From Caulobacter hibisci (GTDB taxonomy: Bacteria; Pseudomonadota; Alphaproteobacteria; Caulobacterales; Caulobacteraceae): a DNA stretch of 64,000 bases. The stretch is from NCBI RefSeq assembly GCF_016135805.1, contig NZ_JADWOX010000005.1, forward strand, positions 219,017 through 283,016, in the 5' to 3' direction. The position numbers and the translations under genes are program-made. Positions 37,366-46,144 of this stretch are shown here, one piece after another. The notes beneath the pieces were generated by a model. The model was not told the DNA's origin. It made no database searches and saw only the letters and a program-made list of their open reading frames with translations. Each line of letters begins with the position of its first letter. Positions within the stretch are counted from its first letter, which is position 1.

Positions 37366-38075
37366 TCTATCTGCGCTCGATCCTGTTCCAGGCCTTCTTC
37401 TGGGTCTGGTCGGCCACCCTGGCCATCCTGATGCTGGTGACCCTGGTGCTGCCGCGCGCGGCCAACCGCGCCGTGCTGAGCTTCTGGTCGCACGGCGTGA
37501 TCCAGGGCCTGCGCTGGCTGGCGGGCGTGCGGATCGAGGTGCGCGGCAAGGAGCACGTCCCGACCGGCCCGGCGCTGATCGCCGCCAAGCACCAGTCGAT
37601 GTTCGACGTCTTCAGCCAGTTCGCCATCCTGCCCGACGCCTGCTTCGTGATGAAGAAGGAACTGCTGATGGTGCCGCTGTTCGGGTGGCACGGGCTGAAG
37701 GCCAAGATGATCGTCGTCGACCGCAAGGGTCACTCGACGGCTCTTAAGAAGCTGGTCCGCGACTCCATCGACCGCATGAAGGAGACCCGCCAGGTCGTGA
37801 TCTTCCCGGAAGGCACGCGCGGCAAGGTCGGCCAGCCCGGCGACTACAAGCCCGGCATCGCGGCGCTCTATCGCGAACTGGAGCTGCCGGTGACCCCGCT
37901 GGCGCTGAACTGCGGCCAGCACTGGAAGCACAAGAGCCTGCTGGTCGAGCCCGGCGTCATCGTCTTCGAATACCTCCCGCCCATCCCCGCCGGCCTCAAG
38001 CGCGGCGAGTTCATGCGCGAACTGCAGACGCGGATCGACACGGCGACGAAGGCGCTGGAGGATGAGGGGATCTGA
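37362..38075 (+). CDS. plsC: 1-acyl-sn-glycerol-3-phosphate acyltransferase (PlsC)
   Basis: This 237-residue inner-membrane acyltransferase makes phosphatidic acid. The HX4D motif is KHQSMFD, and block III is FPEGTRGK. One N-terminal membrane helix (FFWVWSATLAILMLVTLVL) is present. It begins at TTG 37362, overlapping the previous stop by 4 bases (TTGA), the last of three successive couplings from ftsE. A palindromic repeat follows. Confidence 0.94.
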   Translation: MIYLRSILFQAFFWVWSATLAILMLVTLVLPRAANRAVLSFWSHGVIQGLRWLAGVRIEVRGKEHVPTGPALIAAKHQSMFDVFSQFAILPDACFVMKKELLMVPLFGWHGLKAKMIVVDRKGHSTALKKLVRDSIDRMKETRQVVIFPEGTRGKVGQPGDYKPGIAALYRELELPVTPLALNCGQHWKHKSLLVEPGVIVFEYLPPIPAGLKRGEFMRELQTRIDTATKALEDEGI

Positions 38076-38090
38076 TCCTTCCATCCTGAA

Positions 38091-38224
38091 GGAACCTCCC
38101 CCTGTGGGGGAGGTGATCGCGAAGCGATCGGTGGGGGGAGTTGGTGCGAGACGTGCAGACGCCTCGAAAGCTGAGAACGTCCCCCCACCGGCCTTTGGCC
38201 GCCTCCCCCACAGGGGGAGGTTCC
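38091..38224. repeat. Family A intergenic palindromic repeat, copy 3
   Basis: Outer arms at 38091-38113 and 38202-38224 are perfect 23-bp reverse complements, each itself able to fold (CCTCCCCC-TGT-GGGGGAGG). An inner pair GGTGGGGGGAGTTGG / CGTCCCCCCACCGG also matches. It is located between convergent plsC and the ChaC-like gene. It is the best preserved copy. Confidence 0.88.
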
Positions 38225-38240
38225 TTGGCGCCAGGGCGGC

Positions 38241-38789
38241 TCAGCCCTCCCGAGCCTCCACCATCTTCAGCAACTGCTCCATCGCATGGTCCCGCACCCC
38301 GTCCTCGCGCAGGTGCATCACCAGATCCCGCAGATAGTCGATGTTCGGCCCCGACAGCCCCCGCGCCCCGGCGATCAGCTCCGCCTGCTGCTCCAGGCTC
38401 AGCGCGCCCGCCCACTGGCCGTGCTTGCGGTCGGACAGGAACACCAGGGCCGGGACCTCGCCGTTTCCATCGATGCGCAGTTTCGACCAGGCCTCGAAAT
38501 AGGTCTCGGTCGGCTGCTCGCGTTCGCGCAGATAGGCGTAGACCTCGGGCCAGGCGTCCTCGGCCACCCGATAGGCCACGCCGCGCACCGCCCCGCCGGG
38601 GGCCAGGCCCAGCACCAGGCCAGGACGCTCGTAGGTGCCGCGGTGATGCACCGAATAGATGCAGAAGGCCCGCCTGCGCCCATGGAGGACCGCCGTTCTT
38701 CGGTCTATGAACGGGAACCCGGGCCGCCACATCAGCGATCCGTACCCGAACACCCAACGATCGCCCTCTTCAGGCCGTTCGCTCGTCAC
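38241..38789 (-). CDS. ChaC-like gamma-glutamylcyclotransferase
   Basis: This 182-residue protein is of the ChaC family, which degrades glutathione to Cys-Gly and 5-oxoproline. The substrate loop WVFGYGSLMWRPGF lies near residue 12-25. Later blocks are GLAPGGAVRGVAYRV, REREQPTETYFEAW and the catalytic-glutamate region. GTG 38789 is preferred because GAGG lies 9 bases upstream and it keeps the whole domain. A long open extension further right is antisense to the next gene and is ignored. It is divergent from a DUF2125 gene. Confidence 0.87.
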   Translation of the reverse strand: MTSERPEEGDRWVFGYGSLMWRPGFPFIDRRTAVLHGRRRAFCIYSVHHRGTYERPGLVLGLAPGGAVRGVAYRVAEDAWPEVYAYLREREQPTETYFEAWSKLRIDGNGEVPALVFLSDRKHGQWAGALSLEQQAELIAGARGLSGPNIDYLRDLVMHLREDGVRDHAMEQLLKMVEAREG

Positions 38790-38825
38790 GCCCAACACCC
38801 TCACCGACCGGAAGCCCCTTCGCCC

Positions 38826-39845
38826 ATGACCCATAACGACCCGACGCCGTCCCGCAAGCCCCGCCGTCGCGGCCTCGTCTTGCCTTTCGTGCTGGCGGCC
38901 CTGGTCTGCATCGCCTGGAGCGTCGGCTGGTTCTGGCTGCGCAACGAGATGGTCACGCGGATGGACGCCACCGCCGCCCATCTGAAGGCGCAGGGCTACG
39001 ACCTGTCCTGGACCCGCCGCGAGGTCACCGGCTTCCCCTTCCGCCTCGACGTGCAGCTGGAAAACGCCCGCGTCGCCGAGCCCTCGGGCTGGGCCGTCCG
39101 CGCGCCGCAGCTGAAGGGCGAGGCGATGATCTATGGCGTCGGCCACTGGATGATCGTCGCCCCGGCCGGCGTGGTGCTGACTCGGCCCGAAAAGGGCGAC
39201 GTGGTCGTCACCGGCGAGGCCCTGCGCGCCAGCCTGGCCGGCTTCGACCAGTATCCGCCGCGCATCTCGGTCGAGGGCGCCAAGCTGGTGTTCACCACGG
39301 CGGCCGGAGTCGAGCCGTTCCCGATCAGCTCGACCGACGCCCTCCAGCTGCACCTGCGGGCCGGTCCCGACGACCAGGGCGCGATCCTGTTCAAGGCCGA
39401 CGGCGCCAAGGTGGCCTTCACCGGCCTGCTGGGCCGCATCGCCCAGGACCGCACCGCCTCGCTCTATTGGGACTCGCGGCTGTCGAAGGCCTCCACTCTG
39501 CGCGGCGACAACTGGACCGACGCGGTGCGCGACTGGACCGCCGCCGGCGGCGCGATCAGCGTCGAGAGCGGCAAGCTGACCGCCGGCGACGCCCTGATCG
39601 AGGCCAAGTCCGGCGCCCTGACCGTCGATCCGGACGGCCGCCTGCGCGGCGCCCTCGACGTCACCGTGCGCGAAAAGCCCAGCCCGGCCGAGGCGATCAC
39701 CGACGCCCGTTCCGCCGTGGCGGCGGTCGCCGCGGCCGCCGGCCAGGACCCGACGCTCAGCGCCACCCTGAACTTCCAGGACGGCCGCACGCGGCTGGGC
39801 CCGTTCGACACCGGGCCTTCGCCGCAAGTGTACGTGCCGCGGTAA
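38826..39845 (+). CDS. DUF2125 domain-containing protein
   Basis: This 339-residue protein has one N-terminal membrane anchor (LVLPFVLAALVCIAWSVGWF) and a long periplasmic domain matching DUF2125 (YDLSWTRREVTGFPFRLDVQLENARVAEP, GVGHWMIVAPAGVVLTRP). The family is common in alphaproteobacteria and has a beta-rich, AsmA-like flavour. No function is known. It is single, with a family B repeat after the stop. Confidence 0.82.
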   Translation: MTHNDPTPSRKPRRRGLVLPFVLAALVCIAWSVGWFWLRNEMVTRMDATAAHLKAQGYDLSWTRREVTGFPFRLDVQLENARVAEPSGWAVRAPQLKGEAMIYGVGHWMIVAPAGVVLTRPEKGDVVVTGEALRASLAGFDQYPPRISVEGAKLVFTTAAGVEPFPISSTDALQLHLRAGPDDQGAILFKADGAKVAFTGLLGRIAQDRTASLYWDSRLSKASTLRGDNWTDAVRDWTAAGGAISVESGKLTAGDALIEAKSGALTVDPDGRLRGALDVTVREKPSPAEAITDARSAVAAVAAAAGQDPTLSATLNFQDGRTRLGPFDTGPSPQVYVPR

Positions 39846-39846
39846 G

Positions 39847-40112
39847 GAAAACCCTCTCTCTTTGAGAGAGGGAGGGGCCCACCGCGAAGCGGTGGGAGGG
39901 TGAGAGGTTTCACCGTCTGCCGGCACATCCCAAGGCGCGCAGCCGTTGGCCCATTGGCTCGGAGAGAGAGAGAGAGCGACGACCCAAGCTCCCGAGCACT
40001 CCGGCTACCAACTGTAGCCCGCCGACGTCGCGCATCATCCGGACAGTTTGTACCCACTCACCCTCCCACGCCTTTGGCGCGGGCCCCTCCCTCTCTCCAT
40101 GAGAGAGGGAAC
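39847..40112. repeat. Family B intergenic inverted repeat, copy 1 (expanded)
   Basis: The left arm is CCCTCTCTCTTTGAGAGAGG and onward through CCACCGCGAAGCGGTGGG. The right arm is CCCTCCCACGCCTTTGGCG and onward to CCATGAGAGAGGGAAC. Compared with copy 2 at 43102, it carries extra DNA in the middle (about 39922-40040), including a GA run (39961-39976). The 358-base gap between the DUF2125 and chorismate mutase genes holds nothing else recognisable. Confidence 0.82.
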
Positions 40113-40203
40113 TTAGAACGGCGCAATTTCCTTCCCCGGTGATGGGGCTATTGCGCCCCTCGCCGCAAAGTCTATGTTCCGGCCCTCATTTTCGGGGATA
40201 GAC

Positions 40204-40995
40204 ATGGGTCGCGACGCGGACGAGACGCCGCCCTCGCTGGACGAGGTCCGATGGCGCATCGACGCCATCGATAGCCAACTGCTCGCGCTGATCGACGAGC
40301 GGGCCGGCCTTTCGCGCGCCGTGGCCACGGCCAAGCGCGCCGCCGGCGACACCGGCTTTGGCCTGCGTCCAGGCCGTGAGGCCCTGATCGTCCGCAAACT
40401 CCTGGCCTCGCCGCGCAACGACGCCTCCGACGCCCTGCTGATCCGCATCTGGCGCGAGCTGATGGCCGACAGCCTGTCGCGCCAGGGTCCGTTCCACCTG
40501 ACCGTCTGGGGCGACGGCCGCACCGTCGAGCTGGCCCGCCTGCGCTTCGGCGCCGCCCCGCCGATGGCCGTGGTCGCCGCCGACAAGGACGCCCTGGCCG
40601 CCGCCAAGACGCCGTGGGGCGTCTCGGTGCTGGGCCTGCAGCCGGGCAGCGCCTGGTGGGGCCGGCTGCTGGCCGAACCCACGTTGAACATCTTCGCCGC
40701 CCTGCCCTGCCTGACCCGCTGGGGGCCGCAGGCCGCCTTCGCGGTGGCCCAGGTCGAGGTCGAGCCGACCGGCGGCGACCAGACCTTCTGGGTGACCGAT
40801 AGCCCCAAGAGCGCGGCCGCCGTCGTCGAGGCCCTGGGCGCCGACGGCGTCGCCGCCGAGCCGGTGGCCGAGGCCGGCGGGCTGAAGCTGTTCTCGCTGT
40901 CGGGCTTCTACCAGCGCGACGACGAGCGCCTGACCCGCGCGCCAGGCCAGCTGTCGGGCGTGGTCGGGGCTGCCCCCGTTCCCTTCGACGTGTAA
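40204..40995 (+). CDS. Chorismate mutase (AroQ type) with a C-terminal extension
   Basis: This 263-residue protein has an AroQ chorismate mutase domain at residues 5-90 (LDEVRWRIDAIDSQLLALIDERAGLSRAVA, FGLRPGREALIVRKLL). It would turn chorismate into prephenate. The remaining ~170 residues look like a degenerate substrate-binding or ACT-like region (LTVWGDGRTVELARLRFG, FWVTDSPKSAAAVVEALGA) without clear dehydratase motifs. The start at 40204 has GGGGA upstream. It is followed by hisC and tyrA, forming a tyrosine/phenylalanine branch operon. Confidence 0.87.
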   Translation: MGRDADETPPSLDEVRWRIDAIDSQLLALIDERAGLSRAVATAKRAAGDTGFGLRPGREALIVRKLLASPRNDASDALLIRIWRELMADSLSRQGPFHLTVWGDGRTVELARLRFGAAPPMAVVAADKDALAAAKTPWGVSVLGLQPGSAWWGRLLAEPTLNIFAALPCLTRWGPQAAFAVAQVEVEPTGGDQTFWVTDSPKSAAAVVEALGADGVAAEPVAEAGGLKLFSLSGFYQRDDERLTRAPGQLSGVVGAAPVPFDV

Positions 40996-41042
40996 CAAGG
41001 CCGACTTCGTACAGGGTCCCGTCGGGCCCGCCGGGACCCGTG

Positions 41043-42158
41043 ATGACCGCTTCCGACCGCTCCGCCTCGCCCCGTCCGCTGCCCAAGCCGGGGATCCTCG
41101 ACATCGCCGCATACGTGGGCGGCAAGTCGAAGATCGAGGGGATCGCCCATCCGGTGAAGCTGTCGAGCAACGAGAACGTCCTGGGCTGCAGCGAGCAGGC
41201 CAAGGCCGCCTATCGCGACGCCGCCGACCGCCTGCACGTCTATCCCGATGGCAAGTCCAGCGGCCTGCGGGCCGCCGTGGCCCAACGCTACGGCCTGGAG
41301 CCCGAGCGCCTGACCTTCGGCGACGGCAGCGACGAGATCTTCGCCCTGCTGTGCCAAGTCTATCTCGAGCCCGGCGACAACATCATCCAGGGCGAGCACG
41401 GCTTCGCCGCCTATGCGATCGGGGCGCGCGCCTGCCAGGCCGAAGTCCGCTTCGCCGCCGAGCCGAACCGCCGCATCGATACGGCGGAAATCGCAAAGCA
41501 GGTCGACGAACGCACCCGCATCGTCTTCGTCGCCAACCCCGCCAACCCGACCGGAACCTGGCTGACCGGCGAGGAAATCCGCGCCCTGCACGCGGCCCTG
41601 CCGCCGTCGGTGATCCTGGTGCTCGACGGCGCCTATGCCGAGTTCTGCACCGATCCGCGCTTCGAGGACGGCCTGGCCCTGGCGCGCGAGGCCCGGAACG
41701 TCGTCGTCACCCGCACCTTCTCGAAGATCCACGGCCTGGCCGCCCTGCGGGTCGGCTGGGGCTATGCCGACGCCGACATCATCGATCCGATCGAGCGCAT
41801 CCGCCCGCCGTTCAACACCTCGATCCCGGCGCAGGAAGCGGCGATCGCCGCCTTGGCCGACCGCGCCTTCGAGGCCGCTTCGGTGGCCCTGGTCGAGCAG
41901 TGGCGGCCGTGGCTGGCCCAGCAGTTGGGCGGCCTTGGCCTGCCCGTCACCCCGTCGGCCGCCAATTTCGTGCTGGTCGACTTCCCCACGACGCCGGGCA
42001 AGACCGCCCTCGACGCCGAGGCCTTCCTGGCCGGCAAGGGCTATCTGGTCCGCGCCGTCGCCAATTACGGCCTGCCCCATTCGATCCGCATCACCATCGG
42101 CCGCGAAGAGCACAATCGCGCCGTGGTAGACCTGCTGGCGGAGTTTATGAACCGATGA
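41043..42158 (+). CDS. hisC: Histidinol-phosphate aminotransferase family (HisC)
   Basis: This 371-residue PLP enzyme is of aminotransferase class I/II. The PLP lysine is in TFSKIHGLAALRVGWGY. Other motifs are KLSSNENVLGCS, FGDGSDEIFALL, VANPANPTGTW and LDGAYAEF. Between chorismate mutase and tyrA it probably works on aromatic keto acids or arogenate as well as, or instead of, histidinol phosphate. Its TGA overlaps the tyrA ATG (ATGA). A GTG at 41040 is an alternative start. Confidence 0.9.
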   Translation: MTASDRSASPRPLPKPGILDIAAYVGGKSKIEGIAHPVKLSSNENVLGCSEQAKAAYRDAADRLHVYPDGKSSGLRAAVAQRYGLEPERLTFGDGSDEIFALLCQVYLEPGDNIIQGEHGFAAYAIGARACQAEVRFAAEPNRRIDTAEIAKQVDERTRIVFVANPANPTGTWLTGEEIRALHAALPPSVILVLDGAYAEFCTDPRFEDGLALAREARNVVVTRTFSKIHGLAALRVGWGYADADIIDPIERIRPPFNTSIPAQEAAIAALADRAFEAASVALVEQWRPWLAQQLGGLGLPVTPSAANFVLVDFPTTPGKTALDAEAFLAGKGYLVRAVANYGLPHSIRITIGREEHNRAVVDLLAEFMNR

Positions 42159-43096
42159 GCCCCACCGGCCTGCTCTATCCCAAGATGACCGTCGTCGGCG
42201 CCGGCCTGATCGGCGGCTCGGTGATCCTGGCCGCGCGCGCCCACGGCGTTGTCGGTGAGATCACCATCGCCGACGCCAGCGAGGCCCACCGCGCCCGGGC
42301 CCTCGAGATCGGCCTGGCCGACCACGTCACCGGCGACCTGGCCGAGGCCGTCAAGGACGCCGACCTGGTGGTCATCGCCACGCCGGTGCTGTCGATCGGC
42401 GACGTCGCCGCCGCCGTCGCTCCCCACCTCAAAGCCGGCGCCACCCTGACCGACGTCGGCTCGACCAAGGCCACCATCGCCGAGGCCTTCCGCGCGCCGG
42501 AACTGGCCAAGGTGTTCGCCATTCCCGGCCACCCGATCGCCGGCACCGAGCAGTCGGGTCCCGACGCCGGCTTCGCCGAGTTGTTCGAGGGCCGCTGGAC
42601 CATCCTGACCCCGCTGGCCGACCGCGACGACGAGGCCTACGCCGCCGCCGTCGCCAAGCTGGCCTCGTTCTGGCGCGCCTGCGGGGCCCAGGTCGAGCTG
42701 ATGGAGGAAAAGCACCACGACCTCGTCCTGGCCGTCGTCTCCCACCTGCCCCACCTGATCGCCTACACCATCGTCGGCAGCGCCGCCGACCTGGAGAACG
42801 TCACCGAGAACGAGGTGATCAAGTATTCGGCCTCGGGCTTCCGCGACTTCACCCGCATCGCCGCCAGCGATCCGACCATGTGGCGCGACATCTTCGTGGC
42901 CAACAAGGACGCGGTGCTGGAGATGCTGGGCCGCTTCACCGAGGACCTGCAGGCCATGAGCCGCGCCATCCGCTGGGGCGACGCCGACACCCTGCACGCC
43001 CACTTCACCCGCACCCGCGCGATCCGGCGCGGCATCGTCGCGGCCGGTCAGGAAAGCGCCGAGCCGAACTTCGGGCGCGACCGCGGGAAGCACTGA
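42155..43096 (+). CDS. tyrA: Prephenate/arogenate (cyclohexadienyl) dehydrogenase
   Basis: This 313-residue NAD(P)-dependent enzyme makes the tyrosine precursor. The Rossmann motif VVGAGLIGGSV lies near residue 13. DVGSTKATIAE, PGHPIAGTEQSGPDAG and the C-terminal helical domain with AVVSHLPHLIAYTIVG are typical of TyrA. Coupled to hisC by a 4-base overlap, it is the last gene of the aromatic operon, followed by a family B repeat. Confidence 0.94.
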   Translation: MSPTGLLYPKMTVVGAGLIGGSVILAARAHGVVGEITIADASEAHRARALEIGLADHVTGDLAEAVKDADLVVIATPVLSIGDVAAAVAPHLKAGATLTDVGSTKATIAEAFRAPELAKVFAIPGHPIAGTEQSGPDAGFAELFEGRWTILTPLADRDDEAYAAAVAKLASFWRACGAQVELMEEKHHDLVLAVVSHLPHLIAYTIVGSAADLENVTENEVIKYSASGFRDFTRIAASDPTMWRDIFVANKDAVLEMLGRFTEDLQAMSRAIRWGDADTLHAHFTRTRAIRRGIVAAGQESAEPNFGRDRGKH

Positions 43097-43101
43097 CATC
43101 T

Positions 43102-43276
43102 GATCCCTCTCTCTTTGAGAGAGGGAGGGGCCCGCGCCGCAAGGCGTGGGAGGGTGAGAGGTTTCACCGTTTGCAGGTGGAACCTCCAGGCCCGCGCCCA
43201 GATCGGACAGTTTGAAACCCCTCACCCTCCCACCGCTTCGCGGCGGGCCCCTCCCTCTCCCTACGGGAGAGGTTTT
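43102..43276. repeat. Family B intergenic inverted repeat, copy 2
   Basis: CCCTCTCTCTTTGAGAGAGG with GGGAGGGTGAGAGGTTTCACC forms the left arm. The right arm contains GAAACCCCTCACCCTCCCACC and ends CTCCCTACGGGAGAGG. It is the compact form of copy 1 (39847). Together the two copies flank the chorismate mutase-hisC-tyrA operon. Confidence 0.85.
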
Positions 43277-43347
43277 CCGCGCGCCGCTGGACTATTTTAC
43301 ACCCGTATAGCAACCTCCTCTCCAGATGCCTCCTGGGGAGAGAGACG

Positions 43348-44973
43348 ATGCCTGACACCCGCGACGCCGTGATCATCGGCGGGGGCCACAACGGCCTCGT
43401 CTGCGCCTTCTATCTGGCCAGGGCCGGGATGAAGGTGACCGTCTGCGAGGCCCGCGGCGTGGTCGGCGGGGCGGCGGTGACCGAGGAATTCCATCCGGGC
43501 TTCCGCAACTCGGTGGCCAGCTACACGGTCAGCCTGCTCAATCCGCGGGTCATCGCCGACATGGACCTGCACGGGTTCGGCCTGACCTTCCTAGAGCGGC
43601 CGATCTCCAATTTCCTGCCGATCAGCGACGACAAGTACCTCAAGCTCGGCGGGGGTCTCGAACGCACCCAGGAGCAATTCCGCAAGTTCAGCCGCCGCGA
43701 CGCCGAGGTGCTGCCGGCCTACTACGCCATGCTCGACGAGATCGGCGACGTGCTGCGCGATCTCGCCCAGGAGACCCCGCCCAATCTCGGCGACGGCCTG
43801 CCGGGCATCCTGCGGGCCCTGCGCCAGGGCGGGCGGCTGGCCATGCTGTCGCGGGAGCGCAAGCGCGACCTGCTCGACCTGTTCACCAAGAGCGCCCGGG
43901 ATTTCCTCAACGGCTGGTTCGAGAGCGAGCCCGTCAAGGCCGCCTTCGGCTTCGACGCCGTGGTCGGCAACTACGCCAGCCCCGACACGCCGGGCTCGGC
44001 CTACGTCCTGCTGCACCACACCTTCGGCGAGGTGAACGGCAAGAAGGGCGCCTGGGGCCACGCGGTCGGCGGCATGGGGGCGATCACCCAGGCCATGGCG
44101 AAAGCCTGCGAGAAGGCCGGGGTCGAGATCCTGCTCGACGCGCCGGTCGAAGGCGTCCACGTGGATGGTGGTAAGGCGGTCGGCGTGCAACTGGTCGACG
44201 GCCGCCAGATCATGGCCCCGATCGTCAGCGCCAACGTCAATCCGGCCCTGCTGTACAAGAAGCTGGTGCCGCCCTCGGCCCTGCCGGCCGATTTCCGCAA
44301 GGCGATCGACGGCTACAAGAACGGCTCGGGCACCTTCCGGATGAACGTGGCCATGTCGGAACTGCCCGACTTCACCAGCCTGCCCGGCAAGGCGGCGGCC
44401 GAGCATCACCAGAGCGGGATCGTCATCGCCCCCAGCCTCGACTACATGGACGCCGCCTATCGCGACGCCAAGGCGTTCGGCATGAGCCGCGCCCCGATCG
44501 TCGAGATGCTGATCCCCTCGACGCTGGACACCAGCCTGGCCCCGCCCGGCCAGCACGTGGCCAGCCTGTTCTGCCAGCAGTTCGCGCCGCAGCTTCCCGA
44601 CGGCCGCTCGTGGGACGACGAGCGCGAAGCCGCCGCCGACCTGATCATCGACACGGTCGACAAGTGGGCGCCCAACTTCAAGGCCTCGGTGCTGGGCCGG
44701 ATGATCCTGTCGCCGCTGGACCTGGAGCGGAAGTTCGGCCTGATCGGCGGCGACATCATGCACGGCCACATGTCGCTGGACCAGCTGTGGGCCACGCGCC
44801 CCCTGCTCGGCCACGCCAGCCACCGCGCGCCGATCAAGGGCCTCTACATGTGCGGCGCGGGCACGCACCCCGGCGGCGGGGTGTCGGGCAATCCCGGCCG
44901 CAACGCCGCGCGCGAGATCCTGCGCGACACGGACTTCACCACGGCGGTGAAGCTGGCCGTGGTGGGGCGGTGA
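43348..44973 (+). CDS. FAD-dependent oxidoreductase, phytoene-desaturase/PYROXD2-like
   Basis: This 541-residue flavoprotein has the N-terminal dinucleotide fold DAVIIGGGHNGLVCAFYLARAG followed by VVGGAAVTEEFHPGF. The C-terminal FAD motif is MCGAGTHPGGGVSGNPGRNAA. This pattern is typical of the phytoene desaturase/CrtI-like amine oxidase superfamily, nearest the PYROXD2 group. No carotenoid genes are near, so carotenoid synthesis is unlikely. A Rieske oxygenase gene follows with 5 bases or a 4-base overlap, so both may act in one oxidative pathway. Confidence 0.82.
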   Translation: MPDTRDAVIIGGGHNGLVCAFYLARAGMKVTVCEARGVVGGAAVTEEFHPGFRNSVASYTVSLLNPRVIADMDLHGFGLTFLERPISNFLPISDDKYLKLGGGLERTQEQFRKFSRRDAEVLPAYYAMLDEIGDVLRDLAQETPPNLGDGLPGILRALRQGGRLAMLSRERKRDLLDLFTKSARDFLNGWFESEPVKAAFGFDAVVGNYASPDTPGSAYVLLHHTFGEVNGKKGAWGHAVGGMGAITQAMAKACEKAGVEILLDAPVEGVHVDGGKAVGVQLVDGRQIMAPIVSANVNPALLYKKLVPPSALPADFRKAIDGYKNGSGTFRMNVAMSELPDFTSLPGKAAAEHHQSGIVIAPSLDYMDAAYRDAKAFGMSRAPIVEMLIPSTLDTSLAPPGQHVASLFCQQFAPQLPDGRSWDDEREAAADLIIDTVDKWAPNFKASVLGRMILSPLDLERKFGLIGGDIMHGHMSLDQLWATRPLLGHASHRAPIKGLYMCGAGTHPGGGVSGNPGRNAAREILRDTDFTTAVKLAVVGR

Positions 44974-44978
44974 GCGGC

Positions 44979-46118
44979 ATGACCGCCCTTCCCAACCACG
45001 ACCCCCAAGCCGATTGGGGCCTGCCCGGCTGGATCTACGGCTCGGAGCGGTTCTTCCGCGAGGAGCAGGACAAGGTCTTCCGGCCGTCGTGGCAGATCGT
45101 CTGCCACCTCAACGACATCCCCAAGGCCGGCGACTTCCACACCTTCGACTTCGTGGGCGAAAGCCTGGTCGTGGTGCGCGGCAAGGACGGCGGGGCCAAG
45201 GCCTTCGCCAACGTCTGCCGGCACCGGGGCGCGCGGCTGCTGGACGGGCCCACGGGCCGCTGTGGGCGGATCGTCTGCCCCTACCACGCCTGGACCTACG
45301 ACCTGGACGGCCGGCTGATCGGCGTGCCGATGCGCGATGACTATCCGGCCCTCGAGATGGACAAGCAGGGCCTGGCCAGGCTGGACTTGGAGATCTGGCG
45401 CGGCTTCGTCTTCGTGCGGTTGGAGGGAGACGGCCCGTCCGTCGCCGACATGATGGCCCCCTACGAGGCCGAGGTCGCCCACTACCGGTTCGAGGAGCTG
45501 CAGCCGTTCGGCCGCGTCACCCTGCGGCCGCGCGACGTCAACTGGAAGAACATCAGCGACAACTATTCGGACGGTCTGCACATCCCCATCGCCCACCCCG
45601 GCCTGACCCGGCTGTTCGGCAGGGGCTATGGCGTGGAGGCCCAGGCTTGGGTCGACAAGATGTGGGGACAGCTTATCGACGAGCCGTCGCACGCCCCGTC
45701 CGAGCGCCTCTACCAGGACCTGTTGCCCGACGTTCCGCACCTGCCGGACGATCGCAAGCGCCTGTGGACCTATTTCAAGCTGTGGCCGAACTTCGCCTTC
45801 GACATCTATCCCGACCAGGTGGACTTCATGCAGTTCATCCCGGTCTCGGCCACGACGACCATGATCCGCGAGATCGCCTACGCCCTGCCCGACGACCGGC
45901 GCGAGATGAAGGCGGCGCGATACCTGAACTGGCGCATCAACCGCCAGGTCAACGCCGAGGACACCGAGCTGGTGGCCCGCGTGCAGCAGGGCATGGCCTC
46001 GCGCACCTTCACCGCCGGGCCGCTGGCGACCAGCGAGGTGTCGTTGCGCAGCTTCGGCCGCAAGCTGCGGGCGCTGATCCCGGAAAGCCGCCTGCCGCGG
46101 CCGCCGGAGGGGTGGTGA
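44979..46118 (+). CDS. Rieske-type aromatic/amine ring-hydroxylating oxygenase alpha subunit
   Basis: This 379-residue protein has the Rieske 2Fe-2S motif CRHRGARLL...CPYH (about residues 75-98). The mononuclear iron site is NYSDGLHIPIAHPGL (D, H, H, about 195-210). Layout resembles alpha subunits acting on amines (carnitine/choline/glycine-betaine type) as well as aromatics. ATG 44979 is used; GTG 44970, overlapping the previous stop, is also possible. No ferredoxin or reductase gene is adjacent. A BetI-like regulator follows, which hints at a quaternary-amine substrate, but this is inference. Confidence 0.87.
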   Translation: MTALPNHDPQADWGLPGWIYGSERFFREEQDKVFRPSWQIVCHLNDIPKAGDFHTFDFVGESLVVVRGKDGGAKAFANVCRHRGARLLDGPTGRCGRIVCPYHAWTYDLDGRLIGVPMRDDYPALEMDKQGLARLDLEIWRGFVFVRLEGDGPSVADMMAPYEAEVAHYRFEELQPFGRVTLRPRDVNWKNISDNYSDGLHIPIAHPGLTRLFGRGYGVEAQAWVDKMWGQLIDEPSHAPSERLYQDLLPDVPHLPDDRKRLWTYFKLWPNFAFDIYPDQVDFMQFIPVSATTTMIREIAYALPDDRREMKAARYLNWRINRQVNAEDTELVARVQQGMASRTFTAGPLATSEVSLRSFGRKLRALIPESRLPRPPEGW

Positions 46119-46144
46119 CCGGGCCTCCCTGTCCAAAACAGTTT

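Noticed and set aside
38790..39926. Extension of the ChaC-like gene into a 561-residue protein
   Set aside because: The added part is antisense to the DUF2125 gene and the GTG at 38789 already gives a complete family-length protein.
39961..39976. GA run as a phase-variation tract
   Set aside because: It lies in a non-coding repeat loop, not in a gene or promoter that could switch.
44610..44978. Longer start for the Rieske oxygenase gene
   Set aside because: It overlaps the flavoprotein gene in another frame; the family N-terminus begins near ATG 44979.
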